In this document: positions 1-5,931 of the stretch, piece by piece
Numbering within the stretch: the stretch's first letter is position 1
Layout of the letters: every line of letters starts with the position of its first letter
DNA from: an uncultured Prevotella sp.
Lineage (GTDB): Bacteria; Bacteroidota; Bacteroidia; Bacteroidales; Bacteroidaceae
Assembly: GCA_900770025.1 (NCBI GenBank)
Contig: CAAGIW010000045.1
Location: 1 to 5,984 of the forward strand
Length of the DNA: 5,984 nucleotides
Reading direction: 5' to 3'
Program-made: the position numbers and the translations under genes
Notes under the pieces: model-generated
Told to the model about the DNA's origin: nothing
Seen by the model: the letters and a program-made list of their open reading frames with translations, nothing else
The model's database searches: none

Positions 1-177
1 AATAAATACTCGGTTTTTGCAATATAATTCACTCAAAAAGTCACCCTTCGTCAAGGCGGAATTTACCTGCTCCTATGCTAAAAGTCTGCAAGGAAGTTGT
101 ATTGCTGTATAGTTACTGGATTTTCTTCTAAAGATATGTGATTGTTGCGCCTGCATCAAGAGCGAATGCCGTATCAT
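1..177 (-). repeat. Possible dispersed repeat or degraded small reading frame, cut by the window edge
   Basis: Read on the minus strand, an ATG at 177-175 opens a 34-codon frame that stops at TAG (75-73). The same frame then stays open for 24 more codons to the window edge. The translation contains SSNYTAIQLPCRLL before the stop and SALTKGDFLSELYCKNRVF after it. My impression, from memory and unverified, is that near-identical conceptual translations recur in Prevotella genomes, which would fit a nucleotide repeat rather than a conserved protein. The DNA can also pair 19-27 with 97-105 (nine pairs, one G-U). No promoter box or known protein domain is visible. The stop codon and lack of domain argue against a working gene. 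The rest of 178-205 holds a weak 6-bp inverted repeat (185-190/199-204) just past the stop of the minus-strand gene. Confidence 0.3.
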
Positions 178-205
178 GGCGAAGAAGAATTACCGGGCAT
201 TCTTT

Positions 206-1003
206 CTAAAGGTCGTCGCTCAAGTTTTCCGACTCCTCTTCTTCATCCGTTTCTATTTCAAATGTGGTGCGATAGTTATCCTCTGTCATTTCTTCATCGT
301 TGAAGTCGGTCGGCATTTCCAGTTCATCGTCTTCTTCGTCACCGTTCATCATCAGAAAATCGCCTTCTTCATCATCCATGGCATCCGCATTCTTCGAGGG
401 GAAGGTAAGTTTTGGTTTCTCCATCACAGGCTTCACCTTGGCAAAGATAGCCTCCACCCATGTTCCTTTCTCTATTTCAAGCACTTCAAAGCCGTCAGCC
501 ACTTTCTTCTCATAGAGTCCGCCAGCCTTTCTCAGTCTGTCCTTGGGCAAAGTGGTAGTAGATATCTCGAATCCGTTTTCTATAATGTCTTGAATACTTT
601 GCGACAGCGAGTCCCAACCTCCGCCAAAATTGCGCCCCACCACCTCAAGCAGTTTGGCTGCCGAGATGTGGTGTATATTCTCATAGGTCAGGTCGGTGAC
701 CCTGCTAATCGGACGTTTCTTGATGGCCCACATCATCTTCTCACCGTTTTCCACCACCTTCAGATGCCCCACCTTATAGCCCATTTTCTCATATTTCTCC
801 TTGATTGCTTTCTTGTCGGCAGGCACCTTTTCCATCAGGAAGGCTGTGCGTATGATGTCAAGGTAATGCTGCAGGTTCACCTTTGCATCCACCTCTTTTT
901 CAATTCCTTCCCATAGTCTGATGACATCGTTCTCCTGGATGTCCCACACATTGTTTTTCGTCAATGTTTTCAGAGTAATGACTTTTTGATTGTCCTGTTT
1001 CAT
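206..1003 (-). CDS. Hypothetical protein with highly acidic C-terminal tail (265 aa)
   Basis: I do not recognise this family. The frame is open up to a TTG at 1270, but I place the start at the ATG at 1003-1001 because the likely promoter box (1120-1127) and a structured leader lie inside the extra upstream codons, and the extension looks non-protein-like. The 265-residue product has no signal peptide or membrane segment and is probably cytoplasmic. Residues 1-195 look like a mixed helical/strand globular part. It has a lysine-rich stretch (about 58-76) and a block around 115-142 with a FGGGW motif (126-130) followed by a predicted amphipathic helix. Residues 207-265 contain 29 Asp/Glu among 59 positions and only one basic residue, so this tail is probably disordered. 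Such tails can bind basic proteins or mimic nucleic acid, but that is only a possibility. The gene stands alone and is divergent from the glycogen operon. No good terminator follows its TAG stop. Confidence 0.8.
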   Translation of the reverse strand: MKQDNQKVITLKTLTKNNVWDIQENDVIRLWEGIEKEVDAKVNLQHYLDIIRTAFLMEKVPADKKAIKEKYEKMGYKVGHLKVVENGEKMMWAIKKRPISRVTDLTYENIHHISAAKLLEVVGRNFGGGWDSLSQSIQDIIENGFEISTTTLPKDRLRKAGGLYEKKVADGFEVLEIEKGTWVEAIFAKVKPVMEKPKLTFPSKNADAMDDEEGDFLMMNGDEEDDELEMPTDFNDEEMTEDNYRTTFEIETDEEEESENLSDDL

Positions 1004-1028
1004 GTCTGTTTGCTTTACTTTTAATATT

Positions 1029-1100
1029 GCAGACGGAAAGGGGCTCCCATCCGTAGGGAACCTTGCAGGCCGCACCGCCAAAGCATCCGCTTCCGTCTGC
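1029..1100 (-). promoter_or_regulatory. Structured 5' leader of the acidic-protein gene (candidate cis-regulatory RNA)
   Basis: In the predicted transcript of the minus-strand gene, GCAGACGGAA (1100-1091) pairs perfectly with TTCCGTCTGC (1038-1029), and a G-U pair can extend the stem. The enclosed 52 nt can form a 7-bp hairpin with one G-U pair (1062-1056 with 1048-1042, loop 1055-1049). A short G/C-rich GGC/GCC hairpin sits at 1079-1068. A small GATA-AGGG-TATC hairpin (1114-1103) lies just upstream, at or near the transcript start. An alternative pairing of CAGGC (about 1104-1100) with GCCTG (1070-1066) would compete with the main stem, as in switching leaders. No U-tract follows the second arm, so it is not a terminator. 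I recognise no known riboswitch consensus. The pairing is seen; the regulatory role is inferred. Confidence 0.4.
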
Positions 1101-1119
1101 CTGATACCCTTATCCGCTG

Positions 1120-1150
1120 CAAAGGTATAATAAAATAATGAAACAACTAA
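1120..1150 (-). promoter_or_regulatory. Bacteroidetes-type promoter for the acidic-protein gene
   Basis: On the minus strand TACCTTTG (1127-1120) matches the Bacteroidetes sigma-70 (RpoD) -7 consensus TAnnTTTG exactly. The -33 element is weak: TTAG (1150-1147) lies 19 nt upstream and GTTG (1147-1144) 16 nt upstream, against consensus TTTG. The stretch between is A/T-rich. Transcription would begin near 1113-1116, giving a leader of about 110 nt before the ATG at 1003. This supports the shorter start of the gene. Confidence 0.6.
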
Positions 1151-1309
1151 CCATTCGGCAAAATATTCAACGGCAAACATTTTTTCGTTCAACGCGCACA
1201 ATGCGGACAAGCCATTGAAGCCGCTCATACCAAACATTTTGGACAAACGTTGGTGCAAGCACACAGTCAACGCATTTGTTGATATAAATCAAGAGACAAA
1301 GAACATAAA

Positions 1310-1474
1310 ATGAAAAAACATACAATAATTATTGATTTGGGGAGTGTCTTTATCATGTTTTTTTGTTTTTTTACGTATCTTTGCAACAATTTTGTGAAGG
1401 CGGGCTATCCTCGACACACCGTAAGGAGGGAACTGTTCCGGTTCTTGCCTGTCCTGTTTTCACAAACCACATAA
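1310..1474 (+). CDS. Doubtful small open frame (54 aa) with one possible membrane segment
   Basis: An ATG at 1310, preceded by an A-rich stretch of the kind seen at Bacteroidetes starts, opens 54 codons ending at TAA (1472-1474), 9 nt before the synthase ATG. The product would begin MKKHT, followed by a hydrophobic run rich in Ile and Phe (about residues 5-26) and then a basic, Arg-containing tail. Against it: the phenylalanine run comes from the poly-T tract of the promoter region, the strong promoter box of the synthase lies inside the frame, and the downstream half overlaps the predicted leader stem. I see no promoter upstream of 1310. It is most likely chance, but the position directly before the synthase makes it worth recording. 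Confidence 0.12.
   Translation: MKKHTIIIDLGSVFIMFFCFFTYLCNNFVKAGYPRHTVRRELFRFLPVLFSQTT
1376..1383 (+). promoter_or_regulatory. Bacteroidetes-type -7 promoter box of the glycogen operon
   Basis: TATCTTTG matches TAnnTTTG exactly and is followed by C and an A-rich start region, a very common arrangement in this phylum. The upstream -33 element is poorly defined: only a TG at 1356-1357 lies near the right distance (18 nt), and a TTTG at 1362-1365 is too close. A T-rich run fills the spacer. The transcript should start near 1388-1391, about 95 nt before the synthase ATG. Confidence 0.7.
1391..1466 (+). promoter_or_regulatory. Structured 5' leader of the glycogen synthase mRNA
   Basis: Bases 1391-1404 pair with 1453-1466 without a break: 14 pairs, three of them G-U, with TTTGTGAA/TTCACAAA perfect at the outer end. 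Inside, 1424-1433 pairs with 1441-1450 (one A-G mismatch, two G-U pairs) around a 7-nt loop. The closing stem begins almost exactly at the predicted transcript start. An SD-like AAGGAGGG (1423-1430) is buried in the inner hairpin, 53 nt upstream of the ATG, so it is not a normal ribosome site. No U-tract follows the stem. It could stabilise the mRNA or control translation of the operon. I match it to no known RNA family. Confidence 0.4.
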
Positions 1475-1483
1475 CATATATAT

Positions 1484-3184
1484 ATGGTAAATAAAGAGTT
1501 ACTTCCAGATTTCATTTTTGAATCCAGCTGGGAAGTGTGCAACAAGGTAGGCGGCATATACACCGTACTTTCTACCAGAGCGCAGACATTGCAGAGTGTT
1601 TTCACGGATAAGGTCATCTTCATCGGCCCCGATGTATGGAAAGGCCATCAGTGCCAGTATTTCAAAGAAGACAAGTCTCTGTTCAAGGATTGGAAAGAGA
1701 GTTGCAAGTCTTCGGGTCTTGCCGTACGTACCGGCAGATGGAACATTCCAGGCACTCCCATTGCCCTGTTAGTGGATTTCACCCCCTATTTTGAGCATAA
1801 GAACGAGCTTTACGGCTGGTTGTGGGAACACTATCAGGTGGATAGCCTGCACGCCTATGGTGATTATGACGAGGCTTCGATGTTCTCGTATGCCGCAGCC
1901 TTGGTGGTGGAGAGTTTCTACAACTTCTATCTCAGCGAGAAGCACAACGTGATATACCATGGCAACGAGTGGATGACAGGTCTCGGACTTCTCTACATCC
2001 AAAACAAGTTGCCACAGATCGGCACCATATTCACCACCCATGCCACCAGCATCGGGCGCAGTATTGCCGGCAACATGAAGCCGCTCTACGACTACCTGTT
2101 TGCCTACAACGGCGACCAGATGGCCGGTGAGTTGAACGTACAGAGCAAGCACTCTATAGAGAAACAGACTGCCCACTATGTGGATTGCTTTACCACCGTG
2201 AGCGAAATCACCGCCAAGGAATGCGTGGAGCTGTTAGACAAGCCTGTGGATGTAGTACTTCCCAATGGCTTTGACGACAGTTTCGTGCCCGCTCCCTCCA
2301 CCTTTACCAAGAAAAGGAAGCTGGCACGCAAACGCCTGCTGACGGTTGCCGGTGCACTGCTGGGCAAGGAATTCAGCGACGACACGCTGATTGTCTCCAC
2401 CAGCGGCAGATACGAGTTCCGCAACAAGGGCGTGGATGTGTATATCGAAGCCATGAACAGACTGCTGCGCGACAAAGAGTTGAAGAAAGAGGTGATTGCC
2501 TTTATCGAAGTGCCCGGATGGGTGGGCGACCCTCGTCAGGATCTGCTCGACAGGCTTTCTTCAGGCAAGCAGTTTGACACGCCCTTAGATATTCCGCTCG
2601 TGACCCATTGGCTTCACGAGATGAGCCGCGACAACGTGCTGAGTATGCTGAAGTGTTACGACATGCACAACTATCCCGACGACAGGGTGAAGGTGATCTT
2701 CTTGCCTTGCTATCTTGACGGTAACGACGGAATCCTCAACATGACCTATTACGATGTGGTGTTAGGCAACGACCTCTGCATCTATCCTTCCTATTACGAG
2801 CCGTGGGGCTACACCCCGTTAGAGGCTATCGCCTTCAAGGTGCCCTGTATCACCACCGACTTGGCAGGCTTCGGTCTATGGGTCAACTCCATCAAAGGTG
2901 CATACAGCGAACTGTCAGACGGTGTCAAGGTAATCCACCGCACCGACTACAACTACTCGGAGGTGGCAGACATCATCAAGGACACCGTGGCAGAGTTCTC
3001 CACACTCTCCACGAAAGAGCGCGATGCCATCCGCAAGAAGGCGAGCCAGCTTTCCAAAAAGGCACTGTGGAGCGAATTTATCAAATACTATTACCAAGCA
3101 TACGACATTGCCCTGCAAAAGGCCAACGGCCGCAAGGCTGCCACTGGCAATAAGGGGGCACAGAGAGTGGTCAATAATAAATAA
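1484..3184 (+). CDS. Glycogen synthase, eukaryotic-type glycosyltransferase family 3 (566 aa)
   Basis: This cytoplasmic retaining glycosyltransferase (GT-B fold) adds glucose from a nucleotide sugar to the non-reducing ends of alpha-1,4-glucan. GT3 enzymes normally use UDP-glucose, unlike GT5 GlgA, which uses ADP-glucose. The N-terminal domain carries FESSWEVCNKVGGIYTVLS (12-30), a close match to the start of animal and yeast glycogen synthases; KVGG (21-24) is the nucleotide-sugar loop. HGNEW (159-163), IFTTHATSIGR (182-192), TTVSEIT (237-243) and PNGF (260-263) follow. The C-terminal domain has GRYEFRNKGVDV (308-319) and PSYYEPWGYTPLEA (435-448), whose E439 and E447 form the EX7E catalytic motif. 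At 566 residues it lacks the phosphorylated N- and C-terminal extensions of the roughly 700-residue eukaryotic enzymes. The usual arginine cluster near the C-terminus is only partly kept (510-522). The ATG follows a 9-nt gap after TAA with no Shine-Dalgarno sequence, as is usual in this phylum. The phosphorylase gene follows after 26 bp. Confidence 0.93.
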   Translation: MVNKELLPDFIFESSWEVCNKVGGIYTVLSTRAQTLQSVFTDKVIFIGPDVWKGHQCQYFKEDKSLFKDWKESCKSSGLAVRTGRWNIPGTPIALLVDFTPYFEHKNELYGWLWEHYQVDSLHAYGDYDEASMFSYAAALVVESFYNFYLSEKHNVIYHGNEWMTGLGLLYIQNKLPQIGTIFTTHATSIGRSIAGNMKPLYDYLFAYNGDQMAGELNVQSKHSIEKQTAHYVDCFTTVSEITAKECVELLDKPVDVVLPNGFDDSFVPAPSTFTKKRKLARKRLLTVAGALLGKEFSDDTLIVSTSGRYEFRNKGVDVYIEAMNRLLRDKELKKEVIAFIEVPGWVGDPRQDLLDRLSSGKQFDTPLDIPLVTHWLHEMSRDNVLSMLKCYDMHNYPDDRVKVIFLPCYLDGNDGILNMTYYDVVLGNDLCIYPSYYEPWGYTPLEAIAFKVPCITTDLAGFGLWVNSIKGAYSELSDGVKVIHRTDYNYSEVADIIKDTVAEFSTLSTKERDAIRKKASQLSKKALWSEFIKYYYQAYDIALQKANGRKAATGNKGAQRVVNNK

Positions 3185-3210
3185 TGTATCTTATATAAAC
3201 AAAGCAGATT

Positions 3211-5784
3211 ATGAAGATTAAAGCTGATTATGTAAACTCTCCTTTGTGGAAGGAGGTGACAGTAAAATCGAGTCTCCCGGCAGAACTGAAATGCCTGGAC
3301 GAAATGGCCCACAACATGTGGTGGGCATGGAACTACGAGGCCCGCGACCTGTTCCGTGATCTCGACCCTGAGATCTATCGCGAGGTTCGTCATAATCCGG
3401 TTCTTCTGTTGGAACGTCTCAGTTTTGACCGCAAGGAGGAAATTGTAAAGGACAAGACTTTGATGCAGCGCATCAAGAAAGTCTATGAACTGTTCAGAAA
3501 CTACATGGACGTTACTCCCGACACCAAACGTCCCTCCGTGGCCTATTTCTCCATGGAATACGGTATCCACTCTGCCCTGAAGATCTACTCTGGCGGTTTG
3601 GGAATGCTGGCAGGTGACTATCTGAAAGAGGCATCCGACTCCAACGTGGATATGTGTGCCGTGGGTTTCCTTTACAGATACGGCTATTTCACACAGTCGC
3701 TGAGCATGGACGGTCAGCAAATCGCCAAATACGAGGCACAGAACTTCAACTCGCTTCCCATCGAGCGCCAGTTGGATGCCGATGGCAATCCCATGGTGGT
3801 GGATGTGCCCTACAACAACTATCAGGTACATGCCTACGTGTGGCGTGTCAACGTGGGTAGAATCAAGCTTTACCTGCTGGACACCGACAACGAGATGAAC
3901 TCTGAATTCGACAAGCCCATCACCCACTCTCTCTATGGCGGCGACTGGGAAAACCGTCTGAAGCAGGAGATTCTGCTGGGTATCGGCGGTGTGCTCACCC
4001 TGCAGAAGTTAGGCATCAAGAAGGATATCTACCACTGCAACGAGGGTCATGCAGCCCTCTGCAACCTGCAGCGTCTGTGCGACTACATCGCAGGAGGCAT
4101 GTCGTTCAACCAGGCCATGGAACTGGTAAGGGCATCCTCGCTCTACACTGTTCACACTCCCGTACCCGCCGGCCACGACTACTTCGACGAGGGTCTGTTT
4201 GGCAAGTACATGGGTGCCTATCCCGAGAAGTTGGGCATCACATGGGACGAGTTCATCGGCATGGGCCGCAACAATCCCGATGATCACAACGAGAAGTTCT
4301 GTATGTCGGTATTCGCCTGCAACACCTGTCAGGAAGTCAACGGCGTGAGCAAGCTGCACGGCTGGGTGAGCCAGAAGATGTTCCAGCCCATTTGGAAGGG
4401 CTATTATCCCGAAGAAAACCACGTGGGCTACGTGACCAACGGTGTGCACTTCCCCACATGGGCTGCCACAGAATGGCGTGAGTTGTATGCCAAGTATTTT
4501 GACAAGAACTTCATGAGCGACCAGAGCAACCAAAGCATCTGGGAGGCCATATACAATGTGCCCGACGAAGAAATCTGGAGCACCAGAATGGCACTGAAGA
4601 ACAAGTTGGTGGACTACATTCGCGGCCAGTTCCGCGACACATGGCTCAAGAATCAGGGCGACCCCTCACGTGTAGTTTCCCTGCTTGAGAAGATCAACCC
4701 CAACGCACTGATTATCGGCTTCTGCCGCCGCTTTGCCACCTACAAGCGCGCTCACCTGCTGTTCACCGATTTGGAACGCCTGTCCAAGATCGTAAACAAC
4801 CCTGAGCATCCCGTACAGTTCCTGTTCTCTGGTAAGGCACACCCCGCCGACGGTGCAGGTCAGGGTCTCATCAAGAAGATCTACGAGATAAGCCAGCGCC
4901 CCGAATTCCTCGGCAAGATTATCTTCCTCGAAGACTACGACTTCCTGCTGGCTCGCCGCTTGGTGTCGGGTGTTGATATCTGGATGAACACTCCTACCCG
5001 TCCGCTCGAAGCTTCCGGAACCTCTGGAGAGAAGGCCGAGATGAACGGTGTGGTGAACCTGTCTGTGCTTGATGGCTGGTGGTTGGAAGGATATCGTGAG
5101 GGTGCCGGATGGGCCCTTACCGAGAAGCGTACCTACCAGAATCAGGGCTATCAGGACCAGTTGGATGCTGCCACCATCTACGGCTTGCTCGAAAACGAGA
5201 TCATCCCCTTGTACTACAACAAGAACGAGAAGGGCTACAGCGAGGGCTGGATCAAGGTAATCAAGAACTCCATCGCCCAGATTGCCCCCCACTACACCAT
5301 GAAACGCCAGTTGGACGACTACTACGACAAGTTCTACAACAAGGAGGCTGCACGCTTCAAGGTGCTGTCTGCCGACAACAACAAACTGGCCAAAGACATC
5401 GCCCTCTGGAAAGAGACGGTGGCAGAGCGTTGGGACGCTATCAACGTGGTGTCTATGGATTGGGATGTGGCCAATACCGGCATCGAAACCGGCAAGAGCT
5501 ACTCTCTGAAGGTGGTGCTCGACGAGCAGGGATTGGATGATGCCGTAGGTTTAGAGTTGGTCAATGTGGTGAGCGACATCAATGGCGAAGAGAAGATTTA
5601 CAGCATCCTGCCATTAGAGATTACCTCACGCAACGGCAACCAGTTCACCTTTGAAGGCAAGATAGAGCCCAACTATGCCGGCACATTCAAGTCTGCACTG
5701 CGCATGTATCCCAAGTGCGACAAGCTGCCTCACCGTCAGGACTTCTGCTATGTGAAGTGGTTTGAATTGCCTAATCTGGTATAA
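3211..5784 (+). CDS. glgP: Alpha-glucan (glycogen) phosphorylase, GT35 short type (857 aa)
   Basis: This PLP-dependent cytoplasmic enzyme uses phosphate to release glucose-1-phosphate from alpha-1,4-glucan ends. Residues 20-110 match the N-terminal DUF3417 domain of the non-classical alpha-glucan phosphorylases (MAHNMWWAWNYEA at 32-44, then HNPV at 61-64). The catalytic part follows: YFSMEYGIHSALKIYSGGLG (112-131), HCNEGHA (275-281), TVHTPVPAGHD (313-323), VTNGVH (408-413), GFCRRFATYKRA (503-514) and GKAHPAD (541-547). EASGTSGEKAEMNG (600-613) contains K608, which aligns with the PLP-binding lysine of classical phosphorylases (EASGTGNMKFMLNG). Residues about 755-857 form a strand-rich C-terminal domain ending in LPHRQDFCYVKWFE, usual in this subfamily. 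The length is normal and the gene looks intact. The allosteric N-terminal region of animal muscle phosphorylase is absent. The ATG is A/T-preceded, 26 bp after the synthase stop. No TAnnTTTG box lies in the gap, so co-transcription is likely. Confidence 0.95.
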   Translation: MKIKADYVNSPLWKEVTVKSSLPAELKCLDEMAHNMWWAWNYEARDLFRDLDPEIYREVRHNPVLLLERLSFDRKEEIVKDKTLMQRIKKVYELFRNYMDVTPDTKRPSVAYFSMEYGIHSALKIYSGGLGMLAGDYLKEASDSNVDMCAVGFLYRYGYFTQSLSMDGQQIAKYEAQNFNSLPIERQLDADGNPMVVDVPYNNYQVHAYVWRVNVGRIKLYLLDTDNEMNSEFDKPITHSLYGGDWENRLKQEILLGIGGVLTLQKLGIKKDIYHCNEGHAALCNLQRLCDYIAGGMSFNQAMELVRASSLYTVHTPVPAGHDYFDEGLFGKYMGAYPEKLGITWDEFIGMGRNNPDDHNEKFCMSVFACNTCQEVNGVSKLHGWVSQKMFQPIWKGYYPEENHVGYVTNGVHFPTWAATEWRELYAKYFDKNFMSDQSNQSIWEAIYNVPDEEIWSTRMALKNKLVDYIRGQFRDTWLKNQGDPSRVVSLLEKINPNALIIGFCRRFATYKRAHLLFTDLERLSKIVNNPEHPVQFLFSGKAHPADGAGQGLIKKIYEISQRPEFLGKIIFLEDYDFLLARRLVSGVDIWMNTPTRPLEASGTSGEKAEMNGVVNLSVLDGWWLEGYREGAGWALTEKRTYQNQGYQDQLDAATIYGLLENEIIPLYYNKNEKGYSEGWIKVIKNSIAQIAPHYTMKRQLDDYYDKFYNKEAARFKVLSADNNKLAKDIALWKETVAERWDAINVVSMDWDVANTGIETGKSYSLKVVLDEQGLDDAVGLELVNVVSDINGEEKIYSILPLEITSRNGNQFTFEGKIEPNYAGTFKSALRMYPKCDKLPHRQDFCYVKWFELPNLV

Positions 5785-5829
5785 TCCGCATATTGGCACC
5801 GCTACACGCAGCGGCAACAGATAGTTTTC

Positions 5830-5878
5830 AAGAGACTGTGTCATCATCAAGTATGGCACAGTCTCTTTTCTTTATTTT
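5830..5878 (+). terminator. Strong rho-independent terminator of the glycogen operon
   Basis: AAGAGACTGTG (5830-5840) pairs perfectly with CACAGTCTCTT (5857-5867). Four further inner pairs (one G-U) give a 15-bp stem with an 8-nt loop. A T-rich tail (TTTTCTTTATTTTC) follows directly. It lies 46 bp after the phosphorylase stop. A smaller hairpin, CCGCT-acacgc-AGCGG (5799-5814), sits between the stop and the terminator and has no T-tract of its own; it may only add 3'-end structure. On the opposite strand the stem is not followed by a T-tract, so the terminator is one-directional. Confidence 0.9.
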
Positions 5879-5931
5879 CGTTTTCGACTGTGATATTCGC
5901 CCTTCATTAACCCAAATCGGCCATTAGCGTT

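Larger units (their letters stand above)
1004..1483. other. Divergent intergenic region with two promoters
   Basis: This 480-bp gap separates the minus-strand acidic-protein gene from the plus-strand glycogen operon. Both sides carry a probable promoter with a structured leader, listed separately. About 250 bp between the two promoter boxes shows no credible gene other than a doubtful 54-codon frame. Two small inverted repeats could be protein-binding sites: CCAAA-cat-TTTGG (1230-1242) and TTGAT-ataa-ATCAA (1279-1292). They are short and I know no regulator that fits. The sequence is A/T-rich near 1260-1380 and ends in a long T-rich run just upstream of the operon promoter box. Confidence 0.7.

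Noticed and set aside
185..204. A 6-bp inverted repeat after the stop of the minus-strand gene, considered as a terminator.
   Set aside because: The stem is short and A/T-rich and is followed by a mixed pyrimidine stretch rather than a run of T.
176..916. A 246-codon plus-strand open frame.
   Set aside because: It is the complement of the acidic-protein gene. Its His/Phe/Leu-rich translation mirrors the GAA/GAT and AAG codons of the other strand and shows no protein character.
1004..1270. An 89-codon extension of the minus-strand gene to a TTG at 1270.
   Set aside because: The exact promoter box and the leader hairpins lie inside it, TTG starts are uncommon in this phylum, and the added residues look unlike coding sequence.
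1423..1430. AAGGAGGG as a Shine-Dalgarno site.
   Set aside because: It is more than 50 nt from the synthase ATG, no ATG follows at a suitable distance, and this phylum rarely uses such sites.
3091..3927. A 278-codon minus-strand open frame across the synthase-phosphorylase junction.
   Set aside because: It is antisense to two clear genes, rich in Val/His/Gln from complementary codons, and has no recognisable motif or promoter.
4009..5292. Long minus-strand frames (174 and 208 codons) inside the phosphorylase gene.
   Set aside because: They are shadows of a gene with complete conserved motifs and strong codon bias on the plus strand.
1484..5784. Eight of the nine TTA leucine codons in the two operon genes are followed by a codon starting with G.
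   Set aside because: It is a curious context bias, but the number is small and there is no comparison with the rest of the genome.
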